A stretch of 64,000 nucleotides of DNA, taken from assembly GCA_003598085.1 (NCBI GenBank), contig QZKU01000053.1, positions 1 through 64,000 on the forward strand. The letters run 5' to 3'. How positions within the stretch are numbered: position 1 is the stretch's first letter; each line of letters opens with the position of its first letter. Shown here in pieces: positions 1 through 9,012 of this stretch. The notes beneath the pieces were generated by a model. The model ran no database searches. It was not told the origin of the DNA and saw only the letters and a program-made list of their open reading frames with translations. The translations under genes and the position numbers were made by a program. Source of the stretch: Candidatus Abyssobacteria bacterium SURF_5. GTDB lineage: Bacteria > Abyssobacteria > SURF-5.

Positions 1-172
1 TGTCCTCCTCTCTTTGATTTCCCTACAACTACAACCAAAGATTGGAGCACAAAGCTGGCCGCTTTGTCTACTTTTACAGAAATTAGCCTACACTACCCAC
101 AAGGGATGTCTGGCGGCACTGATAGTCTTCGTAACGATCATCGCGTTTCTCGCTCTCATCCTTTTGGCCTAG
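1..172 (+). CDS. possible C-terminal end of a membrane protein (partial)
   Basis: An open frame runs from the left edge to a TAG at 170-172. Its last 22 or so residues are strongly hydrophobic (…AALIVFVTIIAFLALILLA) and would form one membrane helix at the very C-terminus. No family is recognised and the start lies outside the window. The only support is the unbroken frame and the hydrophobic tail, so this may be chance. Against it, bases 1-12 read on the minus strand as a strong ribosome binding site (GAGGAGGACA), as if a minus-strand gene began just left of the window. Confidence 0.25.
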   Translation, partial: VLLSLISLQLQPKIGAQSWPLCLLLQKLAYTTHKGCLAALIVFVTIIAFLALILLA

Positions 173-492
173 ATTGGTTTCATCTCCAAGTTCTTCCAGA
201 CGCCATAGTGTCCACCGGCCGGTGATTGCGTCCAAAAATTTTTTTCAAAGTGTTTCTTATCTCACTCAACAAGCCGCAAATTTCCTCATTTCCGGCATCT
301 CATCACCCGAAATCGTACTTCCCACAGCAAGAGCCCTCGCGTACCAGGCGCCGAAATTTTAGACGCCGTAAGATGTCTGCAAATGGAGGCGCTGAGCAAG
401 AAGGTTAGTAAAGAGGAGCAATCGAGACAGGGTCGCGCTACGATTGCTTTACATGCAGGCAGAGCGGATAAGATTGGAAACAATAAAGACTT
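173..492. other. intergenic stretch with no recognised gene
   Basis: No frame here has codon usage, start site or similarity that I can support. It holds an 8-bp inverted repeat (417-424 and 441-448, 16-nt loop) without a good T tract. It probably forms the tail region downstream of hisC. Confidence 0.5.
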
Positions 493-1542
493 TCACTGTC
501 CGCTCCTCACAATGTCGCCTAATTCCGTCAGAAGCGCATCCACTTCGGCGTCAGTGCCGACAGAAATGCGCAGGCAATTCTCGAGCCGTCGGATCGGGAA
601 ATATCGCACCAGAATCTTTCTTCTCTTCAACTCTTCATATAAAGGGGATGCATTATCGTTGTATTTTGTCAGAACGAAATTGGCGCCGGAAGGATAGACG
701 GTAAATCCTAATCCCCTGAGGCTTGCCGACATTCGCTCGCGAGTCTGAACAATCTTGCGCGCGTTCTCGCGCATATACTCAATGTCCTCGATGGCGGCCT
801 CGGCCGCCAACTGGCTCAGGAGATTCACATTGTAGGAATCCTTCGTTTTCATGAGGTCGGCAATGACGTCCTCAGCCGCAAGCGCAAAGCCAACTCGAAT
901 TGACGCAAGCGAGAATGCCTTTGAAAACGTTCGCAGAATAACCAGGTTCGGGCACTCGGACAGGATTGGAATACTTGAGGTATCGCTGAAGTCGGCATAT
1001 GCCTCATCCGCGACCACCAAACCGGCAAACGAATCGCACAGCCGCCTGATCACGTCGGATTTTACCGGCTTTCCCGTCGGCGAATTCGGATTGGCGATGA
1101 AGAAGAGCTTTCCGCTGCTGCGGAAAACCTCTTCCGACAGATCGAACTGTGCGTCGAGTTCGATCGCTTCGTGCTCGACCGCGTTCAGTCGCGCGAGCGT
1201 TTCGTAAAGCACGTATGTCGGGTACGTGAACAGAACCTTCTCATCCGGGTCCACAAAAGTTCGCACCAGCAGGCTCAGCACTTCATCAGAACCGTTGCCC
1301 ACGAAGACCTGGGCCGGCCGGACACCGTACGCAAGGGCGATCTTCTGCCGCAACCGGCGGAAAACCGGGTCGGGATATTTGCGCATGCGATCGGGGCTTA
1401 TCCGCGTCAAGACCTTGACGACGCGGGGAGATGGTGGGTACGGGTTTTCATTGGTGTTCAACTTAATGAAACCCTCTTCCTGCGGCTGCTCGCCCGGCAC
1501 ATAACCTTGCACGAGGTCGAGATGTCTTCGTCCAAATTTCAT
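493..1542 (-). CDS. hisC: histidinol-phosphate aminotransferase
   Basis: PLP-dependent class I/II aminotransferase of 349 residues that converts imidazole acetol phosphate to histidinol phosphate in histidine synthesis. Visible marks are the N-terminal NTNENPYPPSP segment, NPNSPTG at about 151-157, DEAY at about 179-182, and the PLP lysine in TFSKAFSLASIR (Lys208). The length is normal for the family. The start codon overlaps the hisD stop by 4 bp (ATGA), so the two are translationally coupled. It is the last gene of the long minus-strand run. Homologous aromatic-acid aminotransferases are the main alternative, but the hisD neighbour supports HisC. Confidence 0.93.
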   Translation of the reverse strand: MKFGRRHLDLVQGYVPGEQPQEEGFIKLNTNENPYPPSPRVVKVLTRISPDRMRKYPDPVFRRLRQKIALAYGVRPAQVFVGNGSDEVLSLLVRTFVDPDEKVLFTYPTYVLYETLARLNAVEHEAIELDAQFDLSEEVFRSSGKLFFIANPNSPTGKPVKSDVIRRLCDSFAGLVVADEAYADFSDTSSIPILSECPNLVILRTFSKAFSLASIRVGFALAAEDVIADLMKTKDSYNVNLLSQLAAEAAIEDIEYMRENARKIVQTRERMSASLRGLGFTVYPSGANFVLTKYNDNASPLYEELKRRKILVRYFPIRRLENCLRISVGTDAEVDALLTELGDIVRSGQ

Positions 1543-2837
1543 TTTTCGGTTCTTACCCTGATCGCGTTGGCGTGCGCGGTCAGTCCTTCAAGCTCGGCAA
1601 TGAGGACGATGTCGCGAGCGTCGGCTCTCAATTTTTCGGAAGTATAGCTGACGACATTGGTGACCTTGAGAAAATCCTCAGCGGACAGCGGCGATGAGAA
1701 TCTTGCGCGGCCGCCGGTGGGAAGCACGTGGTTTGGTCCGGCGAAATAATCGCCGACAGCATTCGGAGTGTGTTCTCCGAGGAAAACGACTCCGGCGTGC
1801 TCTATCTTTTCCAGCAGGCGCTGCGGGTTTCTGACGAGCAGCTCCAGGTGTTCCGGCGCTCGTCGATTTGCGAGCTCGACGGCCTCATCAATCGTTCGGC
1901 AAACGAGAACCAATCCGTTTCTGCGGAGCGACTCGCTGATGATGTGTCGCCGCTCCATCGCCTTCATTTGCATTCGGAGCTGGCGCAGCACGTTTTGAGC
2001 GAGCGCATCAGAGGTAGTAAGAAGGATGGCAGACGCCAGTTCATCGTGTTCGGCCTGTGAGAGCATGTCGGCGGCGACAAAGCGTGCCGAGGCCGAAGAA
2101 TCGGCGATGATTACTATCTCGCTCGGGCCGGCCTCCATGTCAATGGCCACCTCTCCCGTCACAAGCCGCTTGGCATATGTTACGAAGATGTTTCCGGGCC
2201 CGACGATCTTATCTACTTTCGGAATTGTTTCGGTGCCGAATGCCAGAGCCGCGACAGCCTGCGCCCCGCCGACGCGGTAGATATCAGTTGCGCCCGCGAT
2301 ATCGGCTGCGACCAGGAGTGCCGGATGAATTGACCCTCCGCTCGATGGCGGGGAAACCATCACAATGCGGCTGCAGCCGGCCACCTTTGCCGGCACGACA
2401 TTCATCAATACGGAAGACGGATAATACGCTTTCCCGCCGGGACAGTAGACGCCAACATTCGCGATCGCGGTTATCTTTTGTCCGAGAAATGAGTTGTCTC
2501 GTGCACGAGAGCCCCAGCTCGCGCGAAGCGATTTCTTATGAAACGCGGTTATATTGGCGTGCGCTCTCTTCAGCGCGCGACGGGTATCCGGCGGAATTTT
2601 CCCATAGGCCGCCTCAATCTCACGGTGCTCTATTCGAAATTGATCGGGCCTTAGCGTGATTCCGTCGAATTTTTTCGTCAGCCGAACGAGCGCCTTGTCG
2701 CCATCGCGCCGGACCGAGCGGACAACGGATTTTACGACCACTTCAATCCTGGCAGATTCCTCTTCGGCAAGTCTCGAGAAGAGTGCTTTTTCGAGATGCG
2801 AGCGCGACAGGTTTGACGTATCCAGTTTTGTCAGCAT
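1539..2837 (-). CDS. hisD: histidinol dehydrogenase
   Basis: Zinc- and NAD-dependent enzyme catalysing the last two oxidations of histidine synthesis, cytosolic. The 432-residue length is standard. Family marks include the metal-site segment QAEHD (261-265), the catalytic pair in APEHLEL (Glu329, His330), and GPNHVLPTGG (about 368-376). It lies 5 bp downstream of murA and overlaps hisC by 4 bp. Having only hisD and hisC at the end of a translation/cell-wall operon means the other his genes lie elsewhere. Confidence 0.95.
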   Translation of the reverse strand: MLTKLDTSNLSRSHLEKALFSRLAEEESARIEVVVKSVVRSVRRDGDKALVRLTKKFDGITLRPDQFRIEHREIEAAYGKIPPDTRRALKRAHANITAFHKKSLRASWGSRARDNSFLGQKITAIANVGVYCPGGKAYYPSSVLMNVVPAKVAGCSRIVMVSPPSSGGSIHPALLVAADIAGATDIYRVGGAQAVAALAFGTETIPKVDKIVGPGNIFVTYAKRLVTGEVAIDMEAGPSEIVIIADSSASARFVAADMLSQAEHDELASAILLTTSDALAQNVLRQLRMQMKAMERRHIISESLRRNGLVLVCRTIDEAVELANRRAPEHLELLVRNPQRLLEKIEHAGVVFLGEHTPNAVGDYFAGPNHVLPTGGRARFSSPLSAEDFLKVTNVVSYTSEKLRADARDIVLIAELEGLTAHANAIRVRTEK

Positions 2838-2842
2838 GCGAT

Positions 2843-4099
2843 TCAGTCGGCCACCCGTCTTATGTCGGCCCCCAGCGATTTCAGTCGGCGCTCGATCTGA
2901 TCGTATCCTCTATCGATGTGATAAATACGGGAGATCTTGGTCTCGCCGCGCGAGACCAGGCCCGCCAGCACGAGCGCCGCGCTTGCCCGCAGATCCGAGG
3001 CCATCACTTCCGCGCCGGAAAGATGACTGACTCCATTGATAATAGCGGTATTGCGCTCGATACGGATGTTCGCGCCCATCCGGTTTAATTCGGCAACCTG
3101 CATGAAGCGGTTCTCGAAAACCGTCTCGGTTATCGAGCTGATTCCCGGTGTTACCGACATCAGCGCCATAAACTGAGCCTGCATATCGGTGGGGAATCCG
3201 GGATACGGCATAGTTCGAATCTTCACCGGCTTCAGCCCGTCAGGCACGGAGACCGTGATCGAAGGCCCGTTGGCTTCGATATTCGCGCCGGCGTCGCCCA
3301 GCATCTTCAGAAATTCGCCCAGGTGTTCCTCGATCACTCCATCAACGGTGACGCGCCCATTGGTGATGGCGCCCGCCGTAAGATAAGTCCCGGCTTCGAT
3401 GCGGTCGGGGATAATACAGTGCGTGGCAGAACCAAGGCCGCTGACGCCTTCTATCACTATTCGTGAAGTTCCCTCGCCCGTGATTTTCGCGCCGAGCGCC
3501 TTCAGAAATTTCGCCAGATCCTGCACCTCGGGCTCGCGGGCGGCATTTTCGATCACACTGGTGCCTTTGGCGAGAACGCATGCCATCAACAGATTCTCCG
3601 TCGCGCCGACACTCGCGTAGTCCAGGCAGATTTCCGCCCCGTGCAGCTTGCGGGCGGAAACCTGAACATAACCGCGGCCCGATTTCACCGATGCCCCGAG
3701 CGCCTCAATCCCTTTCAAGTGCAGGTCGATCGGGCGCAACCCGATGGCGCATCCGCCGGGAAGGGCGACTTTGGCTTTTCCCAGCTTGGCAAGGAGCGGG
3801 CCCATTACGAGCACGGAAGCGCGCATCGTCCGCACGAGTTCATACGGCGCGATGTGGTCCTTCAGGAGTTTGCAATCGACAGTGAGGGTTCCGGTGCCGA
3901 CATCATGGACCGTTGCTCCCATATGCTCGAGCACTTTGCTCATGGTCACAATGTCACGCAGGACCGGTACATTTTCAATGACACATGGCTGATCGGCAAG
4001 AATCGAGGCGGTCATAATCGGGAGAACCGCATTCTTCGCCCCCCTGATTTTGACCCGCCCCTTGAGGGGCCGTCCACCGCGAATGAGAAAAGCATCCAT
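2843..4099 (-). CDS. murA: UDP-N-acetylglucosamine 1-carboxyvinyltransferase
   Basis: MurA transfers enolpyruvate from PEP to UDP-GlcNAc, the first committed step of peptidoglycan synthesis. The start is set at the ATG giving MDAFLIRGGRPLKG (418 residues), because the frame upstream to 4162 adds a tail that does not look like MurA. Visible features are the GAKNA substrate motif (Lys22, Asn23) and the flexible loop PGGCAIGLRP with the catalytic Cys near residue 117. That Cys is the residue alkylated by fosfomycin, so the enzyme should be the sensitive type. It follows secG after 83 bp. Confidence 0.95.
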   Translation of the reverse strand: MDAFLIRGGRPLKGRVKIRGAKNAVLPIMTASILADQPCVIENVPVLRDIVTMSKVLEHMGATVHDVGTGTLTVDCKLLKDHIAPYELVRTMRASVLVMGPLLAKLGKAKVALPGGCAIGLRPIDLHLKGIEALGASVKSGRGYVQVSARKLHGAEICLDYASVGATENLLMACVLAKGTSVIENAAREPEVQDLAKFLKALGAKITGEGTSRIVIEGVSGLGSATHCIIPDRIEAGTYLTAGAITNGRVTVDGVIEEHLGEFLKMLGDAGANIEANGPSITVSVPDGLKPVKIRTMPYPGFPTDMQAQFMALMSVTPGISSITETVFENRFMQVAELNRMGANIRIERNTAIINGVSHLSGAEVMASDLRASAALVLAGLVSRGETKISRIYHIDRGYDQIERRLKSLGADIRRVAD

Positions 4100-4182
4100 A
4101 GAGATCGCCCGGCACGAATTGGACAGGTACAAAAACTGCGGGAAAGAAAGGTGACTTCCCATCCCGCATTCGAGTTCTTCGG

Positions 4183-4614
4183 TTATTCTTCGGCTTGCGC
4201 GGGTGCCGGCTGAGTTCCGGCGGCGGGCTGCTCCGGCGGCTGGGGAACGCTTTCTGCTCCGGGTTCCGCCGGCGGCGTCACGTCACCGGAGAAGGTTTCG
4301 ATTGGCACACCCTGCAAAGGAGACGGGGGCACCGCCTCTTCCTGCAGAATATCGCTCTGCGGGACAGCAGTTTGATCGCCCCACGGCGAAATAATCGCCA
4401 ACAGCAGCGAGGTCGTCATGAAAACAGCGGCAAGAACCCATGTGAGTCTGCCAATAAAGGTAGCACTCCTTGCGCCGAAGACAGTTTGGCTGGCGCCGCC
4501 CCCGAAGGCGGCTCCCAGCGACGCACCCTTGCCTGCCTGCAACAGGACGATGAGAATCAAACCGGTGCAGGCCAATACGTGTATGATCAAGAGAAGAATT
4601 CCAATCCAGGTCAT
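4183..4614 (-). CDS. secG: preprotein translocase subunit SecG
   Basis: Small inner-membrane subunit of the SecYEG channel. It has two membrane helices (about residues 4-25 and 55-77) separated by the typical Gly/Ala-rich loop LLQAGKGASLGAAFGGGASQ. At 143 residues it is longer than many SecG proteins because of a C-terminal Pro/Ala/Glu-rich tail. It lies 21 bp after tpiA; the tpiA-secG order is common in bacteria. Confidence 0.93.
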   Translation of the reverse strand: MTWIGILLLIIHVLACTGLILIVLLQAGKGASLGAAFGGGASQTVFGARSATFIGRLTWVLAAVFMTTSLLLAIISPWGDQTAVPQSDILQEEAVPPSPLQGVPIETFSGDVTPPAEPGAESVPQPPEQPAAGTQPAPAQAEE

Positions 4615-4635
4615 CCTATACGCTCTCCATATGAT

Positions 4636-5406
4636 TCATGATACGGCGGCTTCGCCCGCGCGTACTATTTGTACAAATGAGTCCGCAGTTAAACTCGCTC
4701 CGCCAATAAGGCCCCCATTGATATCCGGCTGCAGAAACAATTCCAATGCGTTTTCGGGTTTCACGCTCCCTCCGTACAGAATGGGAAGGTCGGACGCTGT
4801 GGCTGCCTTGAATCTATCCCGGACCAGCCGCCGGATTAGCGCGTGCACTTCTTGGGCCTGCCCGGGCGTTGCGTTCTTGCCAGTGCCGATGGCCCACACG
4901 GGTTCGTACGCAACAATCACCTGTGCAAATTGGTCCACCGCCACGTCATTCAACCCGCCTTCCACCTGTCTGACGATTACGGCTTCTGTCTGACCTTGTT
5001 CGCGTTGCGCTTCCGTCTCACCAACGCACATGATCGGCTTCAATCCAACTTTGAGGGCGGCATGAACCTTCTTGTTCACGGTCGCATCCGTTTCCCCGAA
5101 ATACTGCCGCCGCTCCGAATGGCCAATGATCACGCAGGCGCAGCCGGCATCCTTCAGCATGGCGGCGGAGACTTCGCCGGTATAAGCTCCCTGTGTCTCC
5201 CAATGCATGTCCTGACCGCCCAGCAGGAGCCGCGAGCCTTTAATAATGGAAGCGACCTCGGCCAGGGCCGTAAAAGGCGGACACACGACAGGAGTAACAG
5301 CCGGTTTGATCTTGGAAAGTTGCTTTTTTAACTGCGTTGCCAGCTTGCCGGCTTCGTCAATGAGCTTGTACATTTTCCAATTGCCGGCCACTATCATCGG
5401 TTTCAC
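4636..5406 (-). CDS. tpiA: triosephosphate isomerase
   Basis: TIM-barrel glycolytic enzyme of 256 residues interconverting dihydroxyacetone phosphate and glyceraldehyde 3-phosphate. All catalytic marks are present: GNWKMYK with the active-site Lys near the N-terminus, IIGHSERR with the catalytic His, [11 protein letters not shown] with the catalytic Glu, and GGASL near the C-terminus for phosphate binding. It sits between ribF and secG on the same strand. Confidence 0.97.
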   Translation of the reverse strand: MKPMIVAGNWKMYKLIDEAGKLATQLKKQLSKIKPAVTPVVCPPFTALAEVASIIKGSRLLLGGQDMHWETQGAYTGEVSAAMLKDAGCACVIIGHSERRQYFGETDATVNKKVHAALKVGLKPIMCVGETEAQREQGQTEAVIVRQVEGGLNDVAVDQFAQVIVAYEPVWAIGTGKNATPGQAQEVHALIRRLVRDRFKAATASDLPILYGGSVKPENALELFLQPDINGGLIGGASLTADSFVQIVRAGEAAVS

Positions 5407-5459
5407 GTCGCGCTTCTCCTCTGCGCCATCCGTTCCGGGTTCACAATCATAAAATTATA

Positions 5460-6401
5460 TCACACGCTTTTGCTTTGTTCAACAAGGATGTTCCGGGCCT
5501 TCTCAACATCCTTTTTGATCTGTTCCACGAGGGCATCGACGGAAGGAAATTTCCTTTCGTCGCGCAGTTTCGCGACAAAAGTCACCTCGACCTTCTCATT
5601 ATAGATGTCGTGATAGAAATCCATGATATGGACTTCAATCGTCCGCTTGCGCTCATTCGAGACGGTCGGGCGGAAGCCTATGTTCAGGGTGCCCGGCTTG
5701 CAGACATCCAGCACATTCACCCATACTGCATAGATACCATCGGGCGGAATAGCCTCGTGGCGCGGCTCGATATTGGCTGTCGGGAATCCCATCTCTCTTC
5801 CGAGACGTGCGCCTCCGACAATATCTCCGGTGATCGAGTACTTTCGCCCCAAGTACTTCTCGCTCGCTTGCAGATCGCCACAAAGCACGAGTTCTCGAAT
5901 GAGCGTGCTGCTTATCGGCTGGCCTTCGATCTCCACCGGTTCGACTTGCTCGACTTCATACTGATATTTCCGGCTCAATTCGTCGAGCAATGCGATATTC
6001 CCTTTTCGGCCCTTGCCGAATACCCAGTTATAGCCTTCGATGATAGCCCTCATGCGGAGCGACCCAACAAGAAAATCCTCGACAAAAGCGCGCGCCTCGG
6101 TATTCGCGAATTCGGGCGTGAACCTGACCAGACACAGCGCGTCAATCCCGAGTTGCTCGATCAGTTGCGCCTTCTTATCGGTGGTCGTAAGCAAATTGGG
6201 AGCGTCATGCGGGCTGAGCACTTCGCGCGGATGAGGGTCGAATGTCACAACACAGCTCTCGCCGCCATACTTGCGAGCCTTCTCTAGTACCCGTCGAATG
6301 ATTTTCTGATGCCCCAGGTGGACGCCGTCGAAAACCCCCAGCGTCACGCACGCGTTCTTCAATTGCGGAAGCGGATTGTCAAGATTAGAGAATATCAACA
6401 T
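5460..6401 (-). CDS. ribF: bifunctional riboflavin kinase / FAD synthetase
   Basis: Makes FMN and FAD from riboflavin. The N-terminal nucleotidyltransferase domain (about 1-180) carries GVFDGVHLGHQKII with the HxGH-type motif, and the C-terminal half is the riboflavin kinase barrel (KYSITGDIVGGARLGREMGF onward, including FPTANI). The 313-residue length is normal. Its place directly after truB is typical of many bacterial rbfA-truB-ribF operons. Confidence 0.95.
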   Translation of the reverse strand: MLIFSNLDNPLPQLKNACVTLGVFDGVHLGHQKIIRRVLEKARKYGGESCVVTFDPHPREVLSPHDAPNLLTTTDKKAQLIEQLGIDALCLVRFTPEFANTEARAFVEDFLVGSLRMRAIIEGYNWVFGKGRKGNIALLDELSRKYQYEVEQVEPVEIEGQPISSTLIRELVLCGDLQASEKYLGRKYSITGDIVGGARLGREMGFPTANIEPRHEAIPPDGIYAVWVNVLDVCKPGTLNIGFRPTVSNERKRTIEVHIMDFYHDIYNEKVEVTFVAKLRDERKFPSVDALVEQIKKDVEKARNILVEQSKSV

Positions 6402-6431
6402 CGTTCCATTCGATTCTGCGACCTAAATTGC

Positions 6432-7340
6432 TCAGGAGCTCAATACCTTCCTCGGCTGGAAGAATATTTCTTCGCCTTCTCGTGTCAATTTTCCAACAGC
6501 GAGGACTCTGCCGTCGGGTGCGGAGGCGCTGACCCAGCCTTCATGAGCCTCAAACCGCCCGCCCGCCGGGATCCGCATGCCATGCAGGATCCGCTCGGAT
6601 TGCTCATCCGTGCATACGACGTTCGGCAGATGCGCAAGTGCCTGCGGAAGCGGCAGCACATTCTTCACCACGTCGCCGGCTTCGGCAAGTTGAGCAAAGG
6701 GAACCGCATCGGCAACAGAGAAGCGGCCAATCGAGAGTCGTCGAAGAGATTGCATGCATCCGCCTGCGCCAAGCCGGTCGCCGAAATCGCTGCACAAGGT
6801 GCGCACATATGTCCCCTTTGAGCATTCGACGACAAATTCGATCGATGGAAGGCGAACCTCCTCGATCTGGAATCTTCTGATCTCGATCCTTCTCGGCTCC
6901 AGCGATACTTTTTCATGCCGCCTGGCGAGGCGGTAAGCCCGAATGCCGCCGATTTTTACCGCGGAGAACTGCGGAGGCTTCTGCGCAATCGACCCGGTGA
7001 AGAAGCGGGCGGCTTCCTCGATCCGCTCGATCGGAATCTGGCCTGCCGGCCGCTGCTCCAAAACCGCGCCCTCGATGTCCTGCGTTTCGGTCCGAACCCC
7101 CAGCAGGACCGAAGCTCGATAAACTTTGTGCTCCGATTGAAGCAGGTCCGCTATTCGGGTGGCTTTCCCGATGCACAGAATCAGCAAGCCGGTCGCCAGC
7201 GGATCGAGCGTGCCTGTGTGCCCAACGCGAACCGGCCGAATCAGCTTCCTCACGCCGGCTACCACGTCGTGGGAGGTCATTCCAGGGGGCTTATCAACAA
7301 GCAGGATCCCGCTGATGTCCAGGCCGCCGCTTTCCCTCAT
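6432..7340 (-). CDS. truB: tRNA pseudouridine(55) synthase
   Basis: TruB forms pseudouridine 55 in the T loop of tRNAs. The start at 7340 (MRESGGLDISGILLVDKPPG) gives 302 residues; its ATG overlaps the nrnA stop by 4 bp, and the longer upstream frame is a shadow of nrnA. The catalytic Asp lies in the conserved VGHTGTLDPLATGLL motif, followed by the KVYRASVLLGVRTETQD segment typical of the family and a C-terminal PUA-like part. Confidence 0.95.
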   Translation of the reverse strand: MRESGGLDISGILLVDKPPGMTSHDVVAGVRKLIRPVRVGHTGTLDPLATGLLILCIGKATRIADLLQSEHKVYRASVLLGVRTETQDIEGAVLEQRPAGQIPIERIEEAARFFTGSIAQKPPQFSAVKIGGIRAYRLARRHEKVSLEPRRIEIRRFQIEEVRLPSIEFVVECSKGTYVRTLCSDFGDRLGAGGCMQSLRRLSIGRFSVADAVPFAQLAEAGDVVKNVLPLPQALAHLPNVVCTDEQSERILHGMRIPAGGRFEAHEGWVSASAPDGRVLAVGKLTREGEEIFFQPRKVLSS

Positions 7341-8320
7341 GATCGCGAAGCGGAATGTGATTTTTCCAGTGCGCGCTCGACCTCGGCAAAGATCAGCCGC
7401 CTGGCCTGCTCCATATCCGCCTGAATCGTGCAACCGGCGGCGCGAATATGACCGCCCCCGCCAAATCGGGCTGCGATCTCGCTCACATTGACTCGCGATT
7501 TCGATCTGAGGCTCACCTTGATTCCTTGCTCCATTTCGCGCAAAAGGACGGCCACCTCGATACTTTCTATATTCCTGCCATAATTCACAATCTCGTGTGT
7601 ATCCTCGGCGGTGGCGCCCGTCTCCTTCAGCATTGCGCGCGTTACGGTAACGCACGAATAGCCGTCGAGTATCTCGAGCGTGGCGTGCGCCCTGGCGTTT
7701 ATGAGAGCCGCAGGCTTGCTCAGATTTTCATATATCCGCTGGTAAATTTCGTGCGGTTCGATTCCCAGCCCGATGAGTTCGGCCGAGATCACGTGCGCCC
7801 GCGGCGTCGTATTGGGGAACCTGAAAGAGCCCGTATCAGTCATGATGGCTGCATACAGGGCCTCCGCGGTCATGCGGTCAAGCGGTTCCTGCAGAAGTTG
7901 GAAGACCTCGTACACCAGTTCGCCTGTCGCCGACAGCTGGGGATCAACAATGTTCAAGTGTCCAAAATTGCCGTTGTCCCTGTGATGATCGATATTGATC
8001 CACAGGGGAATCTTCTCGACCAGAGCCGCGGCATTTTCGCCCGCCCGCCCCACATTGGGACACTCGACAAAAATGGCGGCGTCAAATCCGTCAGGCGTTT
8101 CCAGCGACGAGTGAATGTTTTCGGAGCCTCTGAGGAAGCGGTAGATCTCCGGGACCCCGTCACGGTCATACGCAACGGCCCTTTTCCCCCTGCGCTCGAG
8201 CAGCGCGTGAAGAGCTATCAGAGACCCGACGGCGTCACCATCAGGATCAACGTGGGACAACAGGAGGAAACGGTCGTTCGAAAGCAGTGCTTCAGTTAGT
8301 TGCTTCAGTTTATTCCTCAT
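7337..8320 (-). CDS. nrnA: DHH/DHHA1 phosphoesterase, NrnA-like (nanoRNase / pAp phosphatase)
   Basis: Cytosolic phosphoesterase of 327 residues expected to degrade very short RNAs and dephosphorylate pAp. The N-terminal DHH domain has SHVDPDGDAVGSLIAL and the NIDHHRDN motif; the C-terminal DHHA1 domain ends with ARFGGGGHIRAAGCTI. It sits between rbfA (11-bp overlap) and truB (4-bp overlap), the usual place for this gene in rbfA-nrnA-truB operons. Which of the two activities dominates cannot be told from sequence. Confidence 0.9.
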   Translation of the reverse strand: MRNKLKQLTEALLSNDRFLLLSHVDPDGDAVGSLIALHALLERRGKRAVAYDRDGVPEIYRFLRGSENIHSSLETPDGFDAAIFVECPNVGRAGENAAALVEKIPLWINIDHHRDNGNFGHLNIVDPQLSATGELVYEVFQLLQEPLDRMTAEALYAAIMTDTGSFRFPNTTPRAHVISAELIGLGIEPHEIYQRIYENLSKPAALINARAHATLEILDGYSCVTVTRAMLKETGATAEDTHEIVNYGRNIESIEVAVLLREMEQGIKVSLRSKSRVNVSEIAARFGGGGHIRAAGCTIQADMEQARRLIFAEVERALEKSHSASRS

Positions 8321-8675
8321 CGGCGGGCTCGGTTTTCTTCTCCACCACCGAATCGATCAACTCGAGAATATGAGAGCCGTGCTCGATCGAATTATCATAC
8401 AGCACGCTCAGTTCCGGCACGTACTTCAACCGAAGCCGGCTTCCGATTTCGCGGCGCATGAAGCCGAGCGCGCTTCGCAGGCCGGCTATCGTGGACTTGC
8501 GCTCGCTCTCAGTTCCCAGGACACTGATGAAGACTTTGGCGTGCCGAAGGTCGGAGCTTACTTCGACGTCCGTGATAGACACAAATCCAATGCGCGGGTC
8601 CTTGATTTCCCGCAGGATCAGGTCGCTGATTTCATGCTTCAGCAATTCGCTGAGGCGCTTCTGTCTGTTTTCCAT
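8310..8675 (-). CDS. rbfA: 30S ribosome-binding factor RbfA
   Basis: KH-like late maturation factor for the 30S subunit. The start is placed at MENRQKRLSELLKHEIS (121 residues), since the frame upstream to 8741 has no RbfA character and overlaps ylxP. The body shows the standard pattern LILREIKDPRIGFVSITDVEVS followed by FMRREIGSRLRLKYVPEL. It lies in the infB-ylxP-rbfA-nrnA order expected of this operon. Confidence 0.93.
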   Translation of the reverse strand: MENRQKRLSELLKHEISDLILREIKDPRIGFVSITDVEVSSDLRHAKVFISVLGTESERKSTIAGLRSALGFMRREIGSRLRLKYVPELSVLYDNSIEHGSHILELIDSVVEKKTEPADEE

Positions 8676-8727
8676 CAATATCAACTCCAAAGAGAGAACG
8701 CAGCCTGTCCGGAGGCTTCGCTTCCGA

Positions 8728-9009
8728 CTACAGGATTTCAATTTGGTAATCGAGGAGTTCGATCGGAAAATTGCTCTCGATGAACTTCACGACCTCCGAG
8801 AGCATCTGGTTGACGTGGATTTTGTCATTCGAGACACAGCAGACTGCAAGGACCGCGCGCTGCCACAGGTCGTGGTGATCCACTTCCGCGACCGAGATGT
8901 TGAATTTCCGCCGGGTTCGATCTTTGATGCTCTTCAGGGTCTGGCGCTTTTGCTTCAGCGATGTGTTGCCGCGCAACAAAAGATCTATTTGAAGGACGCC
9001 CACAAACAT
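8728..9009 (-). CDS. ylxP: DUF503 family protein, YlxP-like
   Basis: Small protein of 93 residues matching the YlxP/DUF503 family (MFVGVLQIDLLLRGNTSLKQKR, then FNISVAEVDHHDLWQRA). These proteins are encoded between infB and rbfA in many bacteria and have been linked to ribosome maturation, but the biochemical role is poorly defined. It is 3 bp downstream of infB here. Confidence 0.88.
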   Translation of the reverse strand: MFVGVLQIDLLLRGNTSLKQKRQTLKSIKDRTRRKFNISVAEVDHHDLWQRAVLAVCCVSNDKIHVNQMLSEVVKFIESNFPIELLDYQIEIL

Positions 9010-9012
9010 TAT

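Noticed and set aside
417-448. 8-bp inverted repeat AGCAATCG/CGATTGCT as hisC terminator
   Set aside because: The loop is 16 nt and no T tract follows on the minus strand, so it does not meet the pattern of an intrinsic terminator.
7341-7655. Longer N-terminus for truB
   Set aside because: It overlaps nrnA in another frame and is Arg/Gly-rich shadow sequence; the ATGA overlap at 7337-7340 gives a normal TruB start.
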